Source of the DNA: Blastocystis sp. Blastoise
Taxonomy: Eukaryota > Sar > Bigyra > Opalinata > Blastocystidae
Length of the DNA stretch: 64,000 nucleotides
Assembly: GCA_039096225.1 (NCBI GenBank)
Contig: JBBPEB010000003.1
Span: 124,001-188,000 of the forward strand
Reading direction: 5' to 3'
The notes beneath the pieces were generated by a model. That model made no database searches and was not told the DNA's origin. It was given only the letters and a program-made list of their open reading frames with translations. This document shows positions 29,054 through 42,184 of the stretch, one piece after another. The position numbers and the translations under genes were made by a program. Each line of letters begins with the position of its first letter. Within the stretch, counting starts at the first letter, position 1.

Positions 29054-31063
29054 ATGCCAAGTAAAATACAGAATTGTGCTAGATCTATGGGAAAGTTTTT
29101 TGGATTTCTTACTTTTTGTATAGTATGTTCATTCTTTTTTTCGTTTTGGTCTATATTATTTAGGGTATTGCACAAATCTGTTTTGTACTCTATGTTCAAC
29201 TCCAATATGTTATTCCACATTCGGAAACAAACTCATTTTTAAAAGGACTTGGAATCTGTTATATATTGATTACTGCTTCTATGGCCTTTATTTGTGATTT
29301 TAGATGTTGTTTATCAGATCCTGGATATGTTCATGTTACTGCAAATAATATTGTAATATTTTGTTTTTCAATTTTGTTTCTATTTTTATATTCTATTATA
29401 GTTAACAGAAGAAGAAATAAGTGATTTAGAATATAAGCATCATCCTGTTTGCAAGTATGTCTTTTTTAATCTAATATTTATTTATTCTTTTGAATATTCT
29501 TTTATTTCTTGCTTTATTGTTTGTTATAGATATTGTCATATTGAGAAACCTATTCGTGCACATCATTGTTCACAATGTAATCATTGTATATTGAAGATGG
29601 ACCACCATTGCCCGTATATATTATTATTATATGTTTATGTTTATTATTCTATATTTATTCTATTAATTATTAAATATTTTCAAAAATATATAATTATAAT
29701 ATAAATATATAGTTGGATTAATAATTGTGTAGGAGTAAAAAATCAGAAATATTTCTTATTATTTTTAATATATGTATTCCTTGGAGAAACATATGCATTT
29801 ATTTCTGGTTTAATCAGAATATACACTATGCTAAATACATTCAATGTATATACATTATTTTATTATTATATTATTATATTATTATACTATTATACTATTA
29901 TACTATTATATTATTATATTATTATTTTATTATTTTATTATTATATTATTATATTATTTTATTATTTTATTATTATTATATTATTTTATTATTTTATTAT
30001 TATATTATTATATTATTTTATTATTTTATTATTATATTATTATATTATTATATTATTATATTATTATTTATTTTATACATTTGATATAATTATAATCATT
30101 TGATTTTATTATTATTAAATAATATTTGTTAGTAATAAATTATTGACTATTGATTATTCCATATAGAGTCAAAGTCTGAATTTTATTCAGAAAACGGTGA
30201 GTTTACCGAAAATATCGTTTTCTCCTTTTTCTGTAGAAATGAAACAATTGCGTTATTTCTCTATATATATGGGGAATGGAAATGATTATTTCTTTACTTT
30301 AGTATTAGAAGTTATTTTCTCTATTATGTTTGCTCTTTTTAGTTTTGCTATGCTTATTGATCAAGTATATATTTATATTCATTGATATATATATATATAT
30401 ATATATATTATAAATTATATATTATTATTTTAGTGTCAAGATATTTTTTATGATGTTACTTATATTGAATATTTAAAGTCTTCAAATATCACTTCCAAAA
30501 CAGTATACATTTTGTTATTTTATTATTTTATATATTATATTATTTTATTTATTTTATATATATATTTTTTTTTTATTTTATTTATTTTATTATATTATTT
30601 TATTTATTTTATTTTATTATTTTATTTATTTTATATATTGTATTATTTTTTTTATTTTATTTATTTTATTTATTATATTTATTTTATTTATTTTATTTAT
30701 TATTTTTATTATATAATAAACAGATAAATATAATAAACATATAAACATATAAATATAATAAACATAATAATACTCAAACTCTCTCTATTTATCTATATAT
30801 AGGAGAGTTACCAGGAGAGATTAGAGAACACTATGGGTGAACCTTATTGCTATCATTGGTTTTTACCTATAGAAGGGAGATATATGAAGACTTATATAAA
30901 TAAACTAGAAGAAGAGCATCTAGTGAATACTGAGTTTAATGATGTTATTGTGGAGAATGAACAAGTATTAGAACAACGAATTCAAATAGAACAAGCCATT
31001 GCCCAATCAAATGAGCAAAAAGAAAATCAATTCTTTACGAGTGATATTAAAAAAGATAATTAA
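29054..31063 (+). CDS. DHHC-type protein S-palmitoyltransferase
   Basis: Eight exons join in frame: 29054-29122, 29164-29352, 29402-29453, 29530-29613, 29713-29845, 30167-30364, 30434-30502, 30803-31063. The protein has two N-terminal membrane segments ([20 protein letters not shown] and [16 protein letters not shown]) and the cysteine-rich DHHC domain: [20 protein letters not shown], then [17 protein letters not shown], with the catalytic DHHC intact. Two further membrane segments follow ([20 protein letters not shown] and [20 protein letters not shown]). A charged C-terminal tail follows. An intron splits the codon between CCP and WIN of the DHHC core. The enzyme transfers palmitate to cysteines of membrane proteins, probably at Golgi or plasma membrane. 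The nearby tetraspanins are a classic substrate class, but a link here is only a guess. Confidence 0.9.
29855..30075 (+). repeat. (ATT/TATTTT)n repeat tract in DHHC gene intron
   Basis: Dense TTATTATATTATTA and TTTTATTATTTTATTA repeats lie between exons 5 and 6 of the palmitoyltransferase gene. All three frames look open and hydrophobic because of the repeat; none is a gene. Confidence 0.9.
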
Positions 31064-32320
31064 TAACATAATTATTTAAACTCTATTTCCTTATTATCAT
31101 TATTCGTTTTTATATCATATATTTATATATATATAGAATCTCATTTTTTTCATTCTAATATACATTATTTCTCTATTTGTTTTAATGTATCACTCCTATA
31201 CTGTATTTATATTTATTTCATATTCTTTTTCTCAATGTTTTACTATATGTTTATATATATAAAGAATTGAATTGTTCATTATTTTGATATATCTCTTTAT
31301 TTTCTTATATACTATTTTTGTTTATATATATATTGTTAATGTATTTATAAAACACTATTTTTAATCCTTTAATATATATATCGATATCACTTATAATCTA
31401 CTCTATAAATATTAATAGCCTTTTTTTCTTTCACATTTATATATTGTTTTGAATATTATATCCTTTTTTAATTCTTTATTATCCTTGGTATCTGAGAGTT
31501 TTCTTGATTTGTTTTTATAGTTATTAATGTATATATAATTGTGTATATCATTCTACGCTATCTACATAGTTTGTTCTCATTCTCAAATCATAATGAAATC
31601 AATATATTCATTATAATTATATAAACATTTTTTTTATCTCTTTTTTTTATACCTGATACTGTAATTACTACTGTTCTCCATTGAGTCATTTTTATGATAT
31701 TTAATTTATTCAAAATAGTTCTCTTATAAAATAATAAAATTCTTAGCAAAAAACAGCTCGTTTGATTTGAATTACGTATATTCATCACGTATAGTAGATA
31801 TTTACTAAATGAAAAGTAAATTTTATATATAAAATATTTATGTTTAAAGCTGTTCTAATATCTTTCACATCCATAAAGTAGTCAAACTACCTTCAACATA
31901 TATGTACTCACTTTACACAATCATTAAATATCAATATATTTCATTACCATCACAAAGAATTCTGAATAACACAACATAACACAGATCAACTACACTAATC
32001 AATGTGAATGTCCAAATAAATCAATAGGAACTTTGAATCATGAGCTTTTAAATAGCAAAACAATTTAGTGATATTAGAATATCTAATAGAATAGGCATTT
32101 AATAACAAAAAGAGAAAAACATCATTCGGTTAAGAAATTTGTGGGAATTCTGGACTCTTATTATCTGTTCAGTGATCTCATTTCTCTATAGAATATAAAT
32201 TTTATTGGAAGGAAATGTACAGTAATTTAGAAAAAAATTCTGGAATAATTGGATGAATGAATTCAACAAGAAAACCAAATTATATTTGTCTCGTTTTTTT
32301 CTGGTTTATTTTATATAACA
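31064..32320. other. Intergenic, 1.26 kb without a gene
   Basis: AT-rich spacer between two plus-strand genes. A 66-codon minus-strand frame at 31588-31788 has no family features and I reject it. Nothing else is visible. Confidence 0.5.
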
Positions 32321-33270
32321 ATGCCTAAAAAGGAAGAAGCTGCTCCTCAAACTGTCTTATTAGGAAGACCTGGTAACAATGTCAAGATTGGTATCGTAGG
32401 TCTCCCTAATGTTGGTAAATCATCTTTTTTCAATGATCTCTCTAAGCTTAATGTATATATATAATTATTTTCATTTTTTTTATCAAATTAATGCTCTTTT
32501 AAGAATATATCTATGTTAAAATTATTAAATTATATTTATTTTTGTTTTTAATGTCTTTACAAAAATATTTTAATGTTTTTACAAATATATTTTATTCTTT
32601 TTTATATTGGTAATATTTTTTTTTCATTATTTTTTTTATTGATATATATAATTAATGAATAAATTCTATAGGTTCCTGCTGAAAATTATCCTTTCTGTAC
32701 TATTGATCCTAACCTTGCTCGTGTTCCTGTTCCTGATAAACGTTTTGATGCTCTTGTTGCTGCTTATAAACCTAAGAGTATTGTTCCTGCCGTCTTAACT
32801 ATTACCGATATTGCTGGTTTAGTTCGTGGTGCTGCTGAAGGCTTAGGTTTAGGTATTTATAGAGTGTTATTTTTATTTTATTTTATTTAGTTTTATTTTT
32901 ATTTTTTTAAATTAAATTATATATATATATATTATTATATATATATATATATAGGTAATGCTTTCCTTTCTCATATTCGTGCTTGTGATGCTATTTATGA
33001 AGTTGTTCGTTGTTTTGAAGATTCTGAAGTTACTCACGTTGAAGGTAGTATTGATCCTGCTAGAGATATAGATATTATCCGTGAAGAACTTTTAAAGAAA
33101 GATTTAGAAGCTATGGAGAAAGCTCTTGATGGTATGGAGAAGATGGTATCTCGTGGTGTTGGTGGTAAGGAAAAGAAACTTGAATATGATGCCTTTATTA
33201 AGATCCAAGACTGGCTTAAAGAAGATAAAGAAATTCGTGCTGGAAAATGGACTACTTATGAAGTATGTTA

Positions 33271-33318
<48 letters not shown>

Positions 33319-34094
33319 TATCGATTTTATATTCATATAATATTCATATAACATTAAATAATAATTATTATATATATATATATAGATTGAGAAATTAAAT
33401 GAATTACAATTATTAACTGCTAAACCAGTTATTTATTTATGTAATATGAGTTTAAAGGCTTATCTTGCCAAGAGATGCAAGTGGTTAGAACCTGTTCGTG
33501 CTAAGGTTGAAGCTCTTGGTTTAGGTGAACAAATTATTCCTTTTTCTGTTGCTTTTGAAAATAAGCTCTTAAGTATGACTCCTGAAGAAGCTAAAGCTTT
33601 CTGTGAAGAACATAAAGTAAAGTCTGTTTTACCTAAGATTATTGTACAAGGTTATCATACACTTAATCTTATTCACTTCTTTACTGCTGGTGCTGATGAA
33701 GTCAAATCATGGACCATTAAGGTATTTAATCAATTCATTTATTTTAATTTTTTCCTTTTTTTTTTTTTCTTTTTTTCTTTTTTTTTTTAATTTTACTATT
33801 TATTTATTTAATAACCTTTTGATTATTATAAAATACAGTATGAATAATAATAATAATATATATATATAGAAGGGTACTCTTGCTCCTCAAGCTGCTGGTG
33901 TTATTCACACTGATTTCGAAAAAGGTTTTATTTGTGCTGAAGTTCATAAATTTGAAGATTTTGAAATTTATAAGAGTGAAGCCGGTTGTAGAGCTGCTGG
34001 TAAATTATTACAAGAAGGACGTAAATATGAAGTATTAGATGGTGATATTATATTCTTTAAATTTAATGCTCCTAATGAAGGCAAAAAGAAGTAA
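32321..34094 (+). CDS. OLA1: Obg-like ATPase 1 (YchF/OLA1 family)
   Basis: Five exons (32321-32452, 32672-32852, 32955-33262, 33386-33721, 33870-34094) encode 393 residues, close to the usual 360-400. P-loop [12 protein letters not shown] (G1), switch region [27 protein letters not shown] (G3), and [11 protein letters not shown] (G4). In G4 the NMS/NLS form replaces the GTPase NKxD and explains the ATP preference of this family. The C-terminal TGS domain is intact ([59 protein letters not shown]). OLA1 is a cytosolic translation-associated ATPase. Exons use frequent GCT, GGT and CGT codons, suggesting high expression compared with neighbours. Confidence 0.95.
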
Positions 34095-34361
34095 ACTTCA
34101 TTTAATGAAATGTACATTTATTATTTGTATCTCTTTTCATTCTTTGTTTAATATTTCATTACAATTATATGATGATCCATTATAAATCGTGTAATCTTGC
34201 TGTATCTTAATTTCTATTAGCTTTTTTCTTTACTTTTTTTTTTTGTTAAAGAAATATAAATATTAAAATATTTATGAAAATAACAACTAACAAATATACA
34301 TATTTTCATCTTTTAAAGACAAATTATTATTATTATTTTTTTACATCTGTTAATTGTATAC

Positions 34362-35564
34362 TTATTGGTTAACTGCTGGAGGAATATAGACTTCGTCATC
34401 ATCATCAAATTCTACTTCTTCATCTCTATACCAACCACCATATATATCTTTTTTATATCCTTTTTGAATCAACTCTAATTCACGTTCTCTATCTATTTCT
34501 AAGATATATATACAATAATAATAATATATATTTATATACTTGAAGGTATATGAAGTGAAGGAGAATAAATAGGTTGTTCAACCATCTATATATACATATA
34601 TAAAAAATATAGAAATAGATATAGAAATATAAAGTGTATATATACATTCGATAGAGGAATGGAAGCTGATATTTCAAGTTTGTCTATAAATATATAATTT
34701 AAATAATTAATAAAATATTAGACATATATAATTGTAAAAAAATTTAATAAATTAATAAAATATATATATATATATTGTAATAAAACTATAATAAAATAAT
34801 AAAAAAAAATATATATATATACCATTATGAATAGGATTCTTAAGATATGCAGGTCCTTGAAGAGCAGTAGAATTATGTTTAGTATTATGATTATATGTAG
34901 ATTGAGAATGTAATGAAGATATAGATATATATTGATTTGAAGAATTTACTAATTAACATATATAACAAAATAATTCATTTATTATATATATATACATTGT
35001 GGTTTTTTCCTAAAGATATAATAAAAAAAAATATGTAAATAATATAAAAATATGAATAAAATATAAAATATAAAAAACATATAATATAAAAAAAAACACA
35101 TTTAGATAACATTAATATATGGCATACTCTTTATCATCTATATTATTTCCATGGAGAATTTGGTTTGTAATATTTGTAGTCGATTCTAATAACGACAGAG
35201 GTCTTTGAGGTGATTTTATTTCATTTTGAGTATCGTTAGATTTCCTATATTTCTTTTCAGCACGTTCAGCTATACATTTCCTATAACGAATCTCTTCAGC
35301 TTTATGTTTTTTTCCATTTCTATGAGATAATAGTCCATGAGTATCACTAAACACTGGTTTTTGCCTACAAATCAAACAACAATATTCACCATTCTGTAGT
35401 TTTTTATATTCAGACGTATCCACATCGGAATAAAACAAATTCTCTAATCGCCTTTTACGTTCCTATATAAATAAGCATATAATCATTGCAATAAAGTGTA
35501 CCTGCTTTATTTCAGTAGATAATTGTCTTCCACTATGATTACTTCCGTGTTTTATGACATCCAT
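34362..35564 (-). CDS. SCNM1: SCNM1-like minor-spliceosome zinc-finger protein
   Basis: Exon 1 (35564-35502) starts MDVIKHGSNHSGRQLSTEIK. Exon 2 carries ERKRRLENLFYSDVDTSEYK, then LQNGEYCCLICRQKPVFSDT, then HGLLSHRNGKKHKAEE, a U1-like/C2H2 finger (C-x2-C...H-x5-H) matching the SCNM1 N-terminal block. Several small exons follow, joining KPQ-LNSSNQYISISSLHS, HNSTALQGPAYLKNPIHN, LEISASIPLSN and VEQPIYSPSLHIPS. The last exon gives RERELELIQKGYKKDIYGGW, then YRDEEVEFDDDDEVYIPPAV, the conserved SCNM1 C terminus (GW...R/W..DE.VEFD). SCNM1 is known as a component of the human activated minor (U12) spliceosome, and its loss impairs U12 introns. Small-exon joins are inferred. Its presence agrees with the AT-AC introns found elsewhere in this window. 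It is convergent with OLA1 (267-base gap). Confidence 0.8.
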
Positions 35565-35831
35565 GTTCAAAAAAATATATTCTAAACGAGAATTTTGTTA
35601 TAATAAAGTTCCTAAGACAAATTGTTTTAAATAATTATGCTTATAGCTCAATTTTAATTAAAAAAAATAACAAAACACAAAAAAAATCAAGCAATTATAT
35701 TTTATATTACAACAACAACACAAGAAAAGCAAATAATAGATAAAGGAGAAAAGAGTACAATAAGATAGTCATTAATAAATCTACAAGAAGCAAATAAAAG
35801 AAAAAGAAATTGAAAAACCATCTATCATCTT

Positions 35832-37120
35832 TTAAGCAGTTTCATTCTTAGGATTTTCACTATCAAATTTCATATAAGGTCCAAAGCGAGAATGAAGATC
35901 AATATTAAATTTGATACCAGCATACCATTTCTTACCAGGAATTTGTAATTTATTATCAAATTCATCAGCTAAACCATGATTAACCATTCTGTGGTCAGCT
36001 TCATCTCCACGAATAACTAAGATATTATCTCTTAATGTAGCATCTTCAGGAAGACCCCAATATTCTTTAGATATTTTACAAGCAGGATAATTCTTTAATT
36101 TTCCTTGATCAATAGCTTCAATCATAGTATCATAAGTATGAACAGCATGTTCTTCTAAGAAACCAACGAAACGATGGCATGTTCTAGGAGCAAATACATA
36201 AAGAGGTACATATAAGAAAATAAATCCAAATTGAACAATTTTAATCATCACTTTTTTATCCCATCTTAAAGGTTCTAAATTCATAAAAGAAAGAAGATGC
36301 ATTCTTTCATTTTCAGCTTCATCAATCAAAGGCTATAAAGGTTAATATTATAGTTTTATTGTATTATTATAGTTTTATTATTTTTATTATTTTATTATTT
36401 TATTATTTTTATAATTGTATTATTTTTATAATTTTATTATTTTTATAATTGTATTATTTTTATAATTTTATTATTTTTATAATTGTATTATTTTTATAAT
36501 TTTATTATTTTTATAATTTTATTATTTATAATAATAAATAATAAATAATAAATAAAAAACATAAATAATAATAAATAAATAAATAATAAATAAATAAATA
36601 TTAAATAAATAATAAATAAATATTAATAAATAATAAATAAATAATAATAAATAAATATTAAATACATAATACATACTTTAACCCATTCATCATGTCTTAA
36701 ACGTCTTAAAGAACGAAGATGATGTAAATTACAGCATACTAATCCAGGAAGAGAAGCAACAGTTTCAAGCATAATAGCTCTATCAATATAATTATTTCTG
36801 AAATATAAGTTAGCTAACCAGAAAAGACTATTTACACTACCAGAAGCAAGCTTATCACTTATTCCTTTAGGTTGACGTCTTTCTTGCTTACCCCAATATT
36901 GTTCAAGAAGCTTTAAATACTCTCTATTACAACTAGTATATCTAGTAGAAAACATATGAAACTCAGGATTTGGTCTATACGCAAGAGCTTCATCAAGAAC
37001 ATTCTTTTCAACTAATTCATTAAGTTTTGGAGCAGTAGAGAAGTTTCTAGCAGCAGTAGCCTTAAGTAAGAATGAAACAGGTAAAGTAGACTTTGTGGCA
37101 AATAAACGAGCAAGACTCAT
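35832..37120 (-). CDS. AOX: Mitochondrial alternative oxidase
   Basis: Two exons (37120-36677 and 36332-35832) encode about 314 residues. The start at 37120 gives a typical matrix-targeting presequence (MSLARLFATKSTLPVSFLLK, then ATAARNFSTAP); a longer open frame from 37171 adds a hydrophobic leader and is less likely. Di-iron ligand motifs are present: IMLETVASLPG, EAENERMHLLSFM, LEEHAVHTY and RGDEADHRMVNH, with Gly where most members have Ala in RADEA.H. Two amphipathic/hydrophobic helices lie between them (IVQFGFIFLYVPLYVF). The enzyme oxidises ubiquinol directly to reduce O2 in the inner membrane, bypassing complexes III and IV. It shows that the organism keeps a respiratory organelle. 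The single intron is GTATGT...TTTATAG. Confidence 0.95.
36338..36662 (-). repeat. Repeat-filled AOX intron
   Basis: The AOX intron is almost entirely made of alternating TTATTTTTATAATTGTATTATTTTTATAA-like units followed by AATAAATAAAT units. It is non-coding. Confidence 0.85.
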
Positions 37121-39131
37121 TATTGAAAATAAATAAATAAAAGAAATATGCGAAGAAATGAGAAAACACATTTCTTCTGCTTTATTGTGATCCTTTTTTA
37201 TTTAAACAATCGTTTTATTATACCCCTTAATAAGTACGAAATAAACCGGATTCTTCGTTCATATTTTTTTTATTAGGGGCATTCCTCTTTATATGACCTC
37301 TTTAAAACTTTTGTCATTTGATACCATTTTTTTCCAAAAAGCAGACATCTTATTTCTTCTGCCGTCATTTGTTCCAATATCTTGGCATAAATCTCAATAT
37401 CTTAATGTTTCTCTAGTTATTACCTATCTTTCTACACTTTTTGGATATCTACTTTCGCTTTAGACTAATAAGTTATGCAACATGTCGAAGCATCTATAAG
37501 ATTCTATTCGTACTGATATAAATAATGAATCAAATGAATTAAAATACCCTCCTGATCAGTTTCTGCCAACTTATTTTTATTTCTAATGAATCTAATTATG
37601 TTTTCTTTCATTAAATATATAAAAAATATATATATTTCATGATTTTTAATATTCATTAGTTTGAAGATGATTCGTTCGTATGAATTTTTATATGTATATG
37701 CACTGAGACGACACAAAAATAGTTTTAATGCTTAAAAACATCAAATACTTATTTTTATTTCATGATTTTATGTATAATTCATAATGAATGATATCTAGAA
37801 TGATTGAAAACCGTTGTAATATCAAGTTTGTATTTACAAAAAAAGAAATAAAACAATAACAAACAGCTTAATTTTAAAACAAATATATATATATATTATA
37901 CAAAGTGATTTCTTATTGGCAAACATATATAGAGAATAAACAATAAAAACATATATAAATACATGTTAATTAAACAAGAGATATAATGCATAAAACCTTT
38001 ATATGTTTGCATCATTAATAGTATCATATTCAAAGCAATAAGAAATTTAGATATATATCAGTTTTAAAAGGTGTAACCAAAAATATATTCAAAAAAAAAG
38101 TTTTATATAAATAAATATAAAATGAGTATAGAGAACATAAAAACAAGAGTATAAACATTAATAAATAAATTATAAGTAATATAAAAATGATAGAATAAGA
38201 AGTTATATAAAGAATAGATTATATATATACAAATTATAATATATATTAAATATATGAGAACAAAAAAAATGAATAATATTAAAAAAGAAATAGAATAGAA
38301 ATAAAGAATAGATATATATAGAATAAATAGAATAAATAGATCTATCAGAAATCACATGATATGCCGTTTTAATAGAAGAAATCACGTGTTTATTCCTTAT
38401 AGAATTTCATATTATATACGAATTATAGATGATATGTATGTATAACAGAGAATAGAAGTATATACTAATTATATAGAATAACTAGAAAAAAAGGAATCGA
38501 AATAAAAAGAATAACATAGAATACAAAAAGAATAGAGAGTGATATGAATAAGCATTTGCAAACAAGAATGTATATATATACATATATAAAAGAATATATG
38601 ACAATAAACTATATAAAAATACTATTTCATAATAAAGAACCAAGAGTAAACAAAATAAAACAATAAAAAAAAAGACAATTCATAATAATAATAAAACAAT
38701 TGTCATTGCTATGGAAATAATATAATCATAATAGAACAGTCATTTAAAAAAAAAGAAATACAGAATAATATTTAGAATAAGAATGGAACGATGTTAATCA
38801 CAGAAAAAAAGGAAAAGGAAAAGATATAGTATTTTATACATAAAAAAATATAGAGTATTTTATATATTTAAATAAAAATAAATAGTATTTTATATATATG
38901 AAAAACAAATAAATACTATTGTATACATTTAAAAAAAATATTATTTTATATATATGAAAAAAAAAATACATAGAAAAAAGAATAAACAAGAATTTGGAAA
39001 AGAAAAATAGATAAAGAGTAAAATTCTATATATATATATAGGTATATATATATAGGTATATACTATAAAAAAGGAAATGAATTAAAAGTATAGATAAATG
39101 AATAGATTATATATATAAATAAATAATAGTG
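37121..39131. other. Intergenic, 2.0 kb without a gene
   Basis: Between the AOX start and the stop of the HMG/C2H2 gene. It shows A-rich, AT-microsatellite sequence on the plus strand. The 60-71 codon open frames here look random and lack motifs. CACGTG-like ACGTGTTT and TCACATGATAT elements near 38350-38390 are single occurrences only. Confidence 0.5.
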
Positions 39132-41073
39132 TTACTTTTCAGGATGAGAAGGTAGTACGACACGTGCCACCGAATTCGGTAATGTAGCATTGAGTTGAAG
39201 AAGTGATTCCATCGATTGATTATTCATAGAATTAATAGAAGGAGGATTAAGAGAAGATACAGGAGGAGAGAGAGAAGCATGTATAGAGAGATCCGTGTTG
39301 ATTGATATAGAATTATAAGAAGGCGAGGATAATGACAGAGAGTGTGTCATCGCTGGTGGCTGGAGAGTTGACGTAGTAGGAGAAGAAGGAGATAGAACGG
39401 GAAGAAGAGAAGAGGAAGGCAAACATGTATCTGATGAATAATAGTTAGTTTGGTTTGTATGTGGATTTGGGACTTTAATCATTCGATTCATATTATTATT
39501 ACCACATCTATATATATATATATATATATATAATTATATTAATATACACTGAGCATATATATGTATATGAAGGAACGATTTGTTTGTTATCTATATATAT
39601 ATAGAATAATAGATATAATACTAGATAGAATAGTATGCTATATATACTATTAAATGCATTATCTAGAGAGTAATGTGTATCTACCATGGTTGTCGACTCC
39701 TTCAGGAACTCCTGCTCCTTCTTCTTCTGCCACTCTTCCATCTCGATCTTATAGTCATCCTATATATAGATATAGATATAGATAGATATATAGATATATA
39801 AGAATAAACATAAAATTATTGTTTTTATTCTATATACTAAATATATATATATATATATATATATATAAAGAATAAAAACAATAAAAATAAAACTATTATA
39901 AACTCATTATTCTTATATTAAATATATATAAATATATAAGAATAAAAATAAAATTAAAGTCATTATTCTAACTAATATATATATATACAACATATTTTTG
40001 TTTTTCAACGTCAGATAATTGTCTCCATGACGTTGAAAGACGTTTTGAGCACTCTGTGAACGATAAAACTGGATTATTTTGTTTTAATTGTTTAAAATGT
40101 TCAGTAGCATATCGAGTATAGGGGGGAACTGGCTTCTTTAGAGATGTAGAACCGCGGGATTTATCCTTTTTGAAATGAAACATACTAAATAATATATATA
40201 TATATATAATATCCTAATAATAATAAAAGTATTCCATTTCATTTTTGACATATATTTATATACCTTGAAATATCTTGTGAATCTATATATATATATTATA
40301 AAAAATAAAATATATATATATATAAACAAGAATTCTTTTCAATATATAAATATAATAATTACAAAATAACAATATATATATATATATATACTCATTGTTT
40401 GTATAGAAGGATAATACGTTAAATCAGAGTTAAAATGCGTTATATCCTGATGCTGACGCAGTAACCGATTTTCTTCAGTCAAATGCTTACACTATATATA
40501 TATAAACATAGAATAACTAAAACACTAATATATATATATATATATTACAATTTCTTTTATCAATAAATAAAATACTATATATATATATACCAAAGCTTTT
40601 GTTTTCTTCAAGTTTTGAGCCATTACATTAAATTTCTCCAATTTTTTCAACAATTTTATTTCTCTTTGTTCATATTTTTCGATTGTATGCCAATTACGAA
40701 TGTGTTGACGAACATCTGCTTTCGTTTTAAACTTCTTTATTGGAGACGTACAATTCTTAAACGTGCAAACTTCTTCACGAACTTGAGAATGGACATGAGC
40801 ATGCCGTACAAGCATTGCTCGAACATAGAATTCTTTACCACAATTCTCTTCAGGGCACTTATAAGGTCGCTTCCCTGTATGAATCTTTTCATGAAGTAAC
40901 AAAGATCTTGCTGCAGAAAAGTATTTTCCACATTGCTCACAACTAAGAGCTCTATAAACAAAAATAATTTTAAAAGAATACCGATAATCTGTCACGATTT
41001 GATTTGACTCTTCTGCATTTATATCCGGAGGCCTTAAATTCATATTATTTTCATCCTGTTTGTCCATATTCAA
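39132..41073 (-). CDS. DNA-binding protein with C2H2 zinc fingers plus HMG box
   Basis: The N-terminal exon block (41073-40591) has three zinc fingers: LSCEQCGKYFSAARSLLLHE, YKCPEENCGKEFYVRAMLVR, and VCTFKNCTSPIKKFKT followed by DVRQHIRNWH. Then comes a basic coiled segment (EKYEQREIKLLKKLEKFNV) and exon CKHLTEENRLLRQHQDITHF. A 19-nt mini-exon near 40273-40291 links NSQDISS to an HMG box: PVPPYTRYATEHFKQLKQNN, PVLSFTECSKRLSTSWRQLS, DVEKQKY, continued in the next exon as DDYKIEMEEWQKKKEQEF. The C-terminal exon (39491-39132) is Ser/Pro/Thr-rich. Phases agree through the mini-exon; the joins between the HMG exon and the last exon are uncertain. A nuclear transcription or chromatin factor is likely. 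The combination of C2H2 fingers and an HMG box in one chain is unusual. Confidence 0.75.
40952..40981 (-). other. Possible 30-nt in-frame intron (exitron-like) before the zinc fingers
   Basis: On the minus strand: GTATTCTTTTAAAATTATTT, then TTGTTTATAG. It has GT and AG ends and a T-rich interior, is exactly 30 nt and has no in-frame stop. Spliced, the protein reads TDYRALSCEQC; unspliced, ten hydrophobic residues (YSFKIIFVYR) sit just before the first finger. Which form is used cannot be decided from sequence alone. Confidence 0.55.
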
Positions 41074-41577
41074 TTAAATATCAAAATATATAGAGAAATA
41101 TATAGAGGAAAAAGACCTTTCAAATTTTTGTGTAGAAAGGTTGGTTTGGGGAAATAATTGTTTTTGACTCCAAATGAAAAATAGAATCTCAAATAGAATT
41201 CAATTAAATTTCTTTTGTATTTCTTTGTTAACTGATTTTTTTTAATATGCAGAGCTTCATATCATTTCTTAAATGAAAGCTGATATATAATTATACATGA
41301 ATAGAAACAATATTAGTGTTTTGTTAAAAAATCTACAATAATCAATGGATTTATCATATTTTTATAATATCCATATATGTACTTGTTTGATCTCTTTTAT
41401 AAAATAATATTATCCACATATCAAAAAATATCAAAAAAAAACTCATTTTATCTATTTATAATGAGAAAATAATAAAATCACGGGAGTCATCATTTATTAA
41501 ATGAAAACATCAGTATTTACAAATATTCACTTTTCAGTCTCTTTTTGTAACTCTTTTTTACCTTAAGGATATGAATA
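41074..41577. other. Divergent intergenic region, HMG/C2H2 (-) / exchanger (+)
   Basis: About 500 bases between divergent starts, holding both promoters. No specific motif is recognised. Confidence 0.5.
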
Positions 41578-42153
41578 ATGAATGTCACAACGAATATGAC
41601 AGAAATACTACATGTTGCAGAGACAGTAAACGAGCACCTTATTGAAGAAACTACTGAATCACTTACGTTAGTCTTAACTTTTACTGGATTATTATTATGT
41701 AGTATTGCTACGTATGGAATATAGATATTATTGTCTTTTATTAATTATATATTAGAATTATTTCCCAGAAATTTCTTAAATGGATGCCTCATAATGTATT
41801 ATATATGGTTATTGGCCTATGTATTGCTCATGGAGCAGAGTTAATTTCTGGAATTGACTCAAAGGACCGTTTACAAGAAATGTTTGCTTTTCATCCTGGT
41901 TTATTTTCCTATGCTTTTACACCTTTAATTATGTTTGAATCAGGGTATAATTTTTTTTTTATTATTATTTATTATTTATTATTATTTATTATTATTTATT
42001 TATTATTATTTATTATTTATTATTTATTATTTATTATTATTTTTAATAGTTATTTATTATTATTTATTATTATTTATTATTTATTATTATTTATTATTAT
42101 TATCTATTTTATTATTTATTTATTATTATTTATTTATTTATTATTATTATTTA

Positions 42154-42184
<31 letters not shown>

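Noticed and set aside
29725-30103. Overlapping hydrophobic open frames rich in Ile, Leu and Tyr
   Set aside because: They come from (ATT)n/(TTTTA)n repeats in a DHHC gene intron; all three frames are open by composition.
36623-37171. Upstream AOX start at 37171
   Set aside because: It adds a hydrophobic leader before a clear mitochondrial presequence beginning at MSLARLF (37120), which fits the family better.
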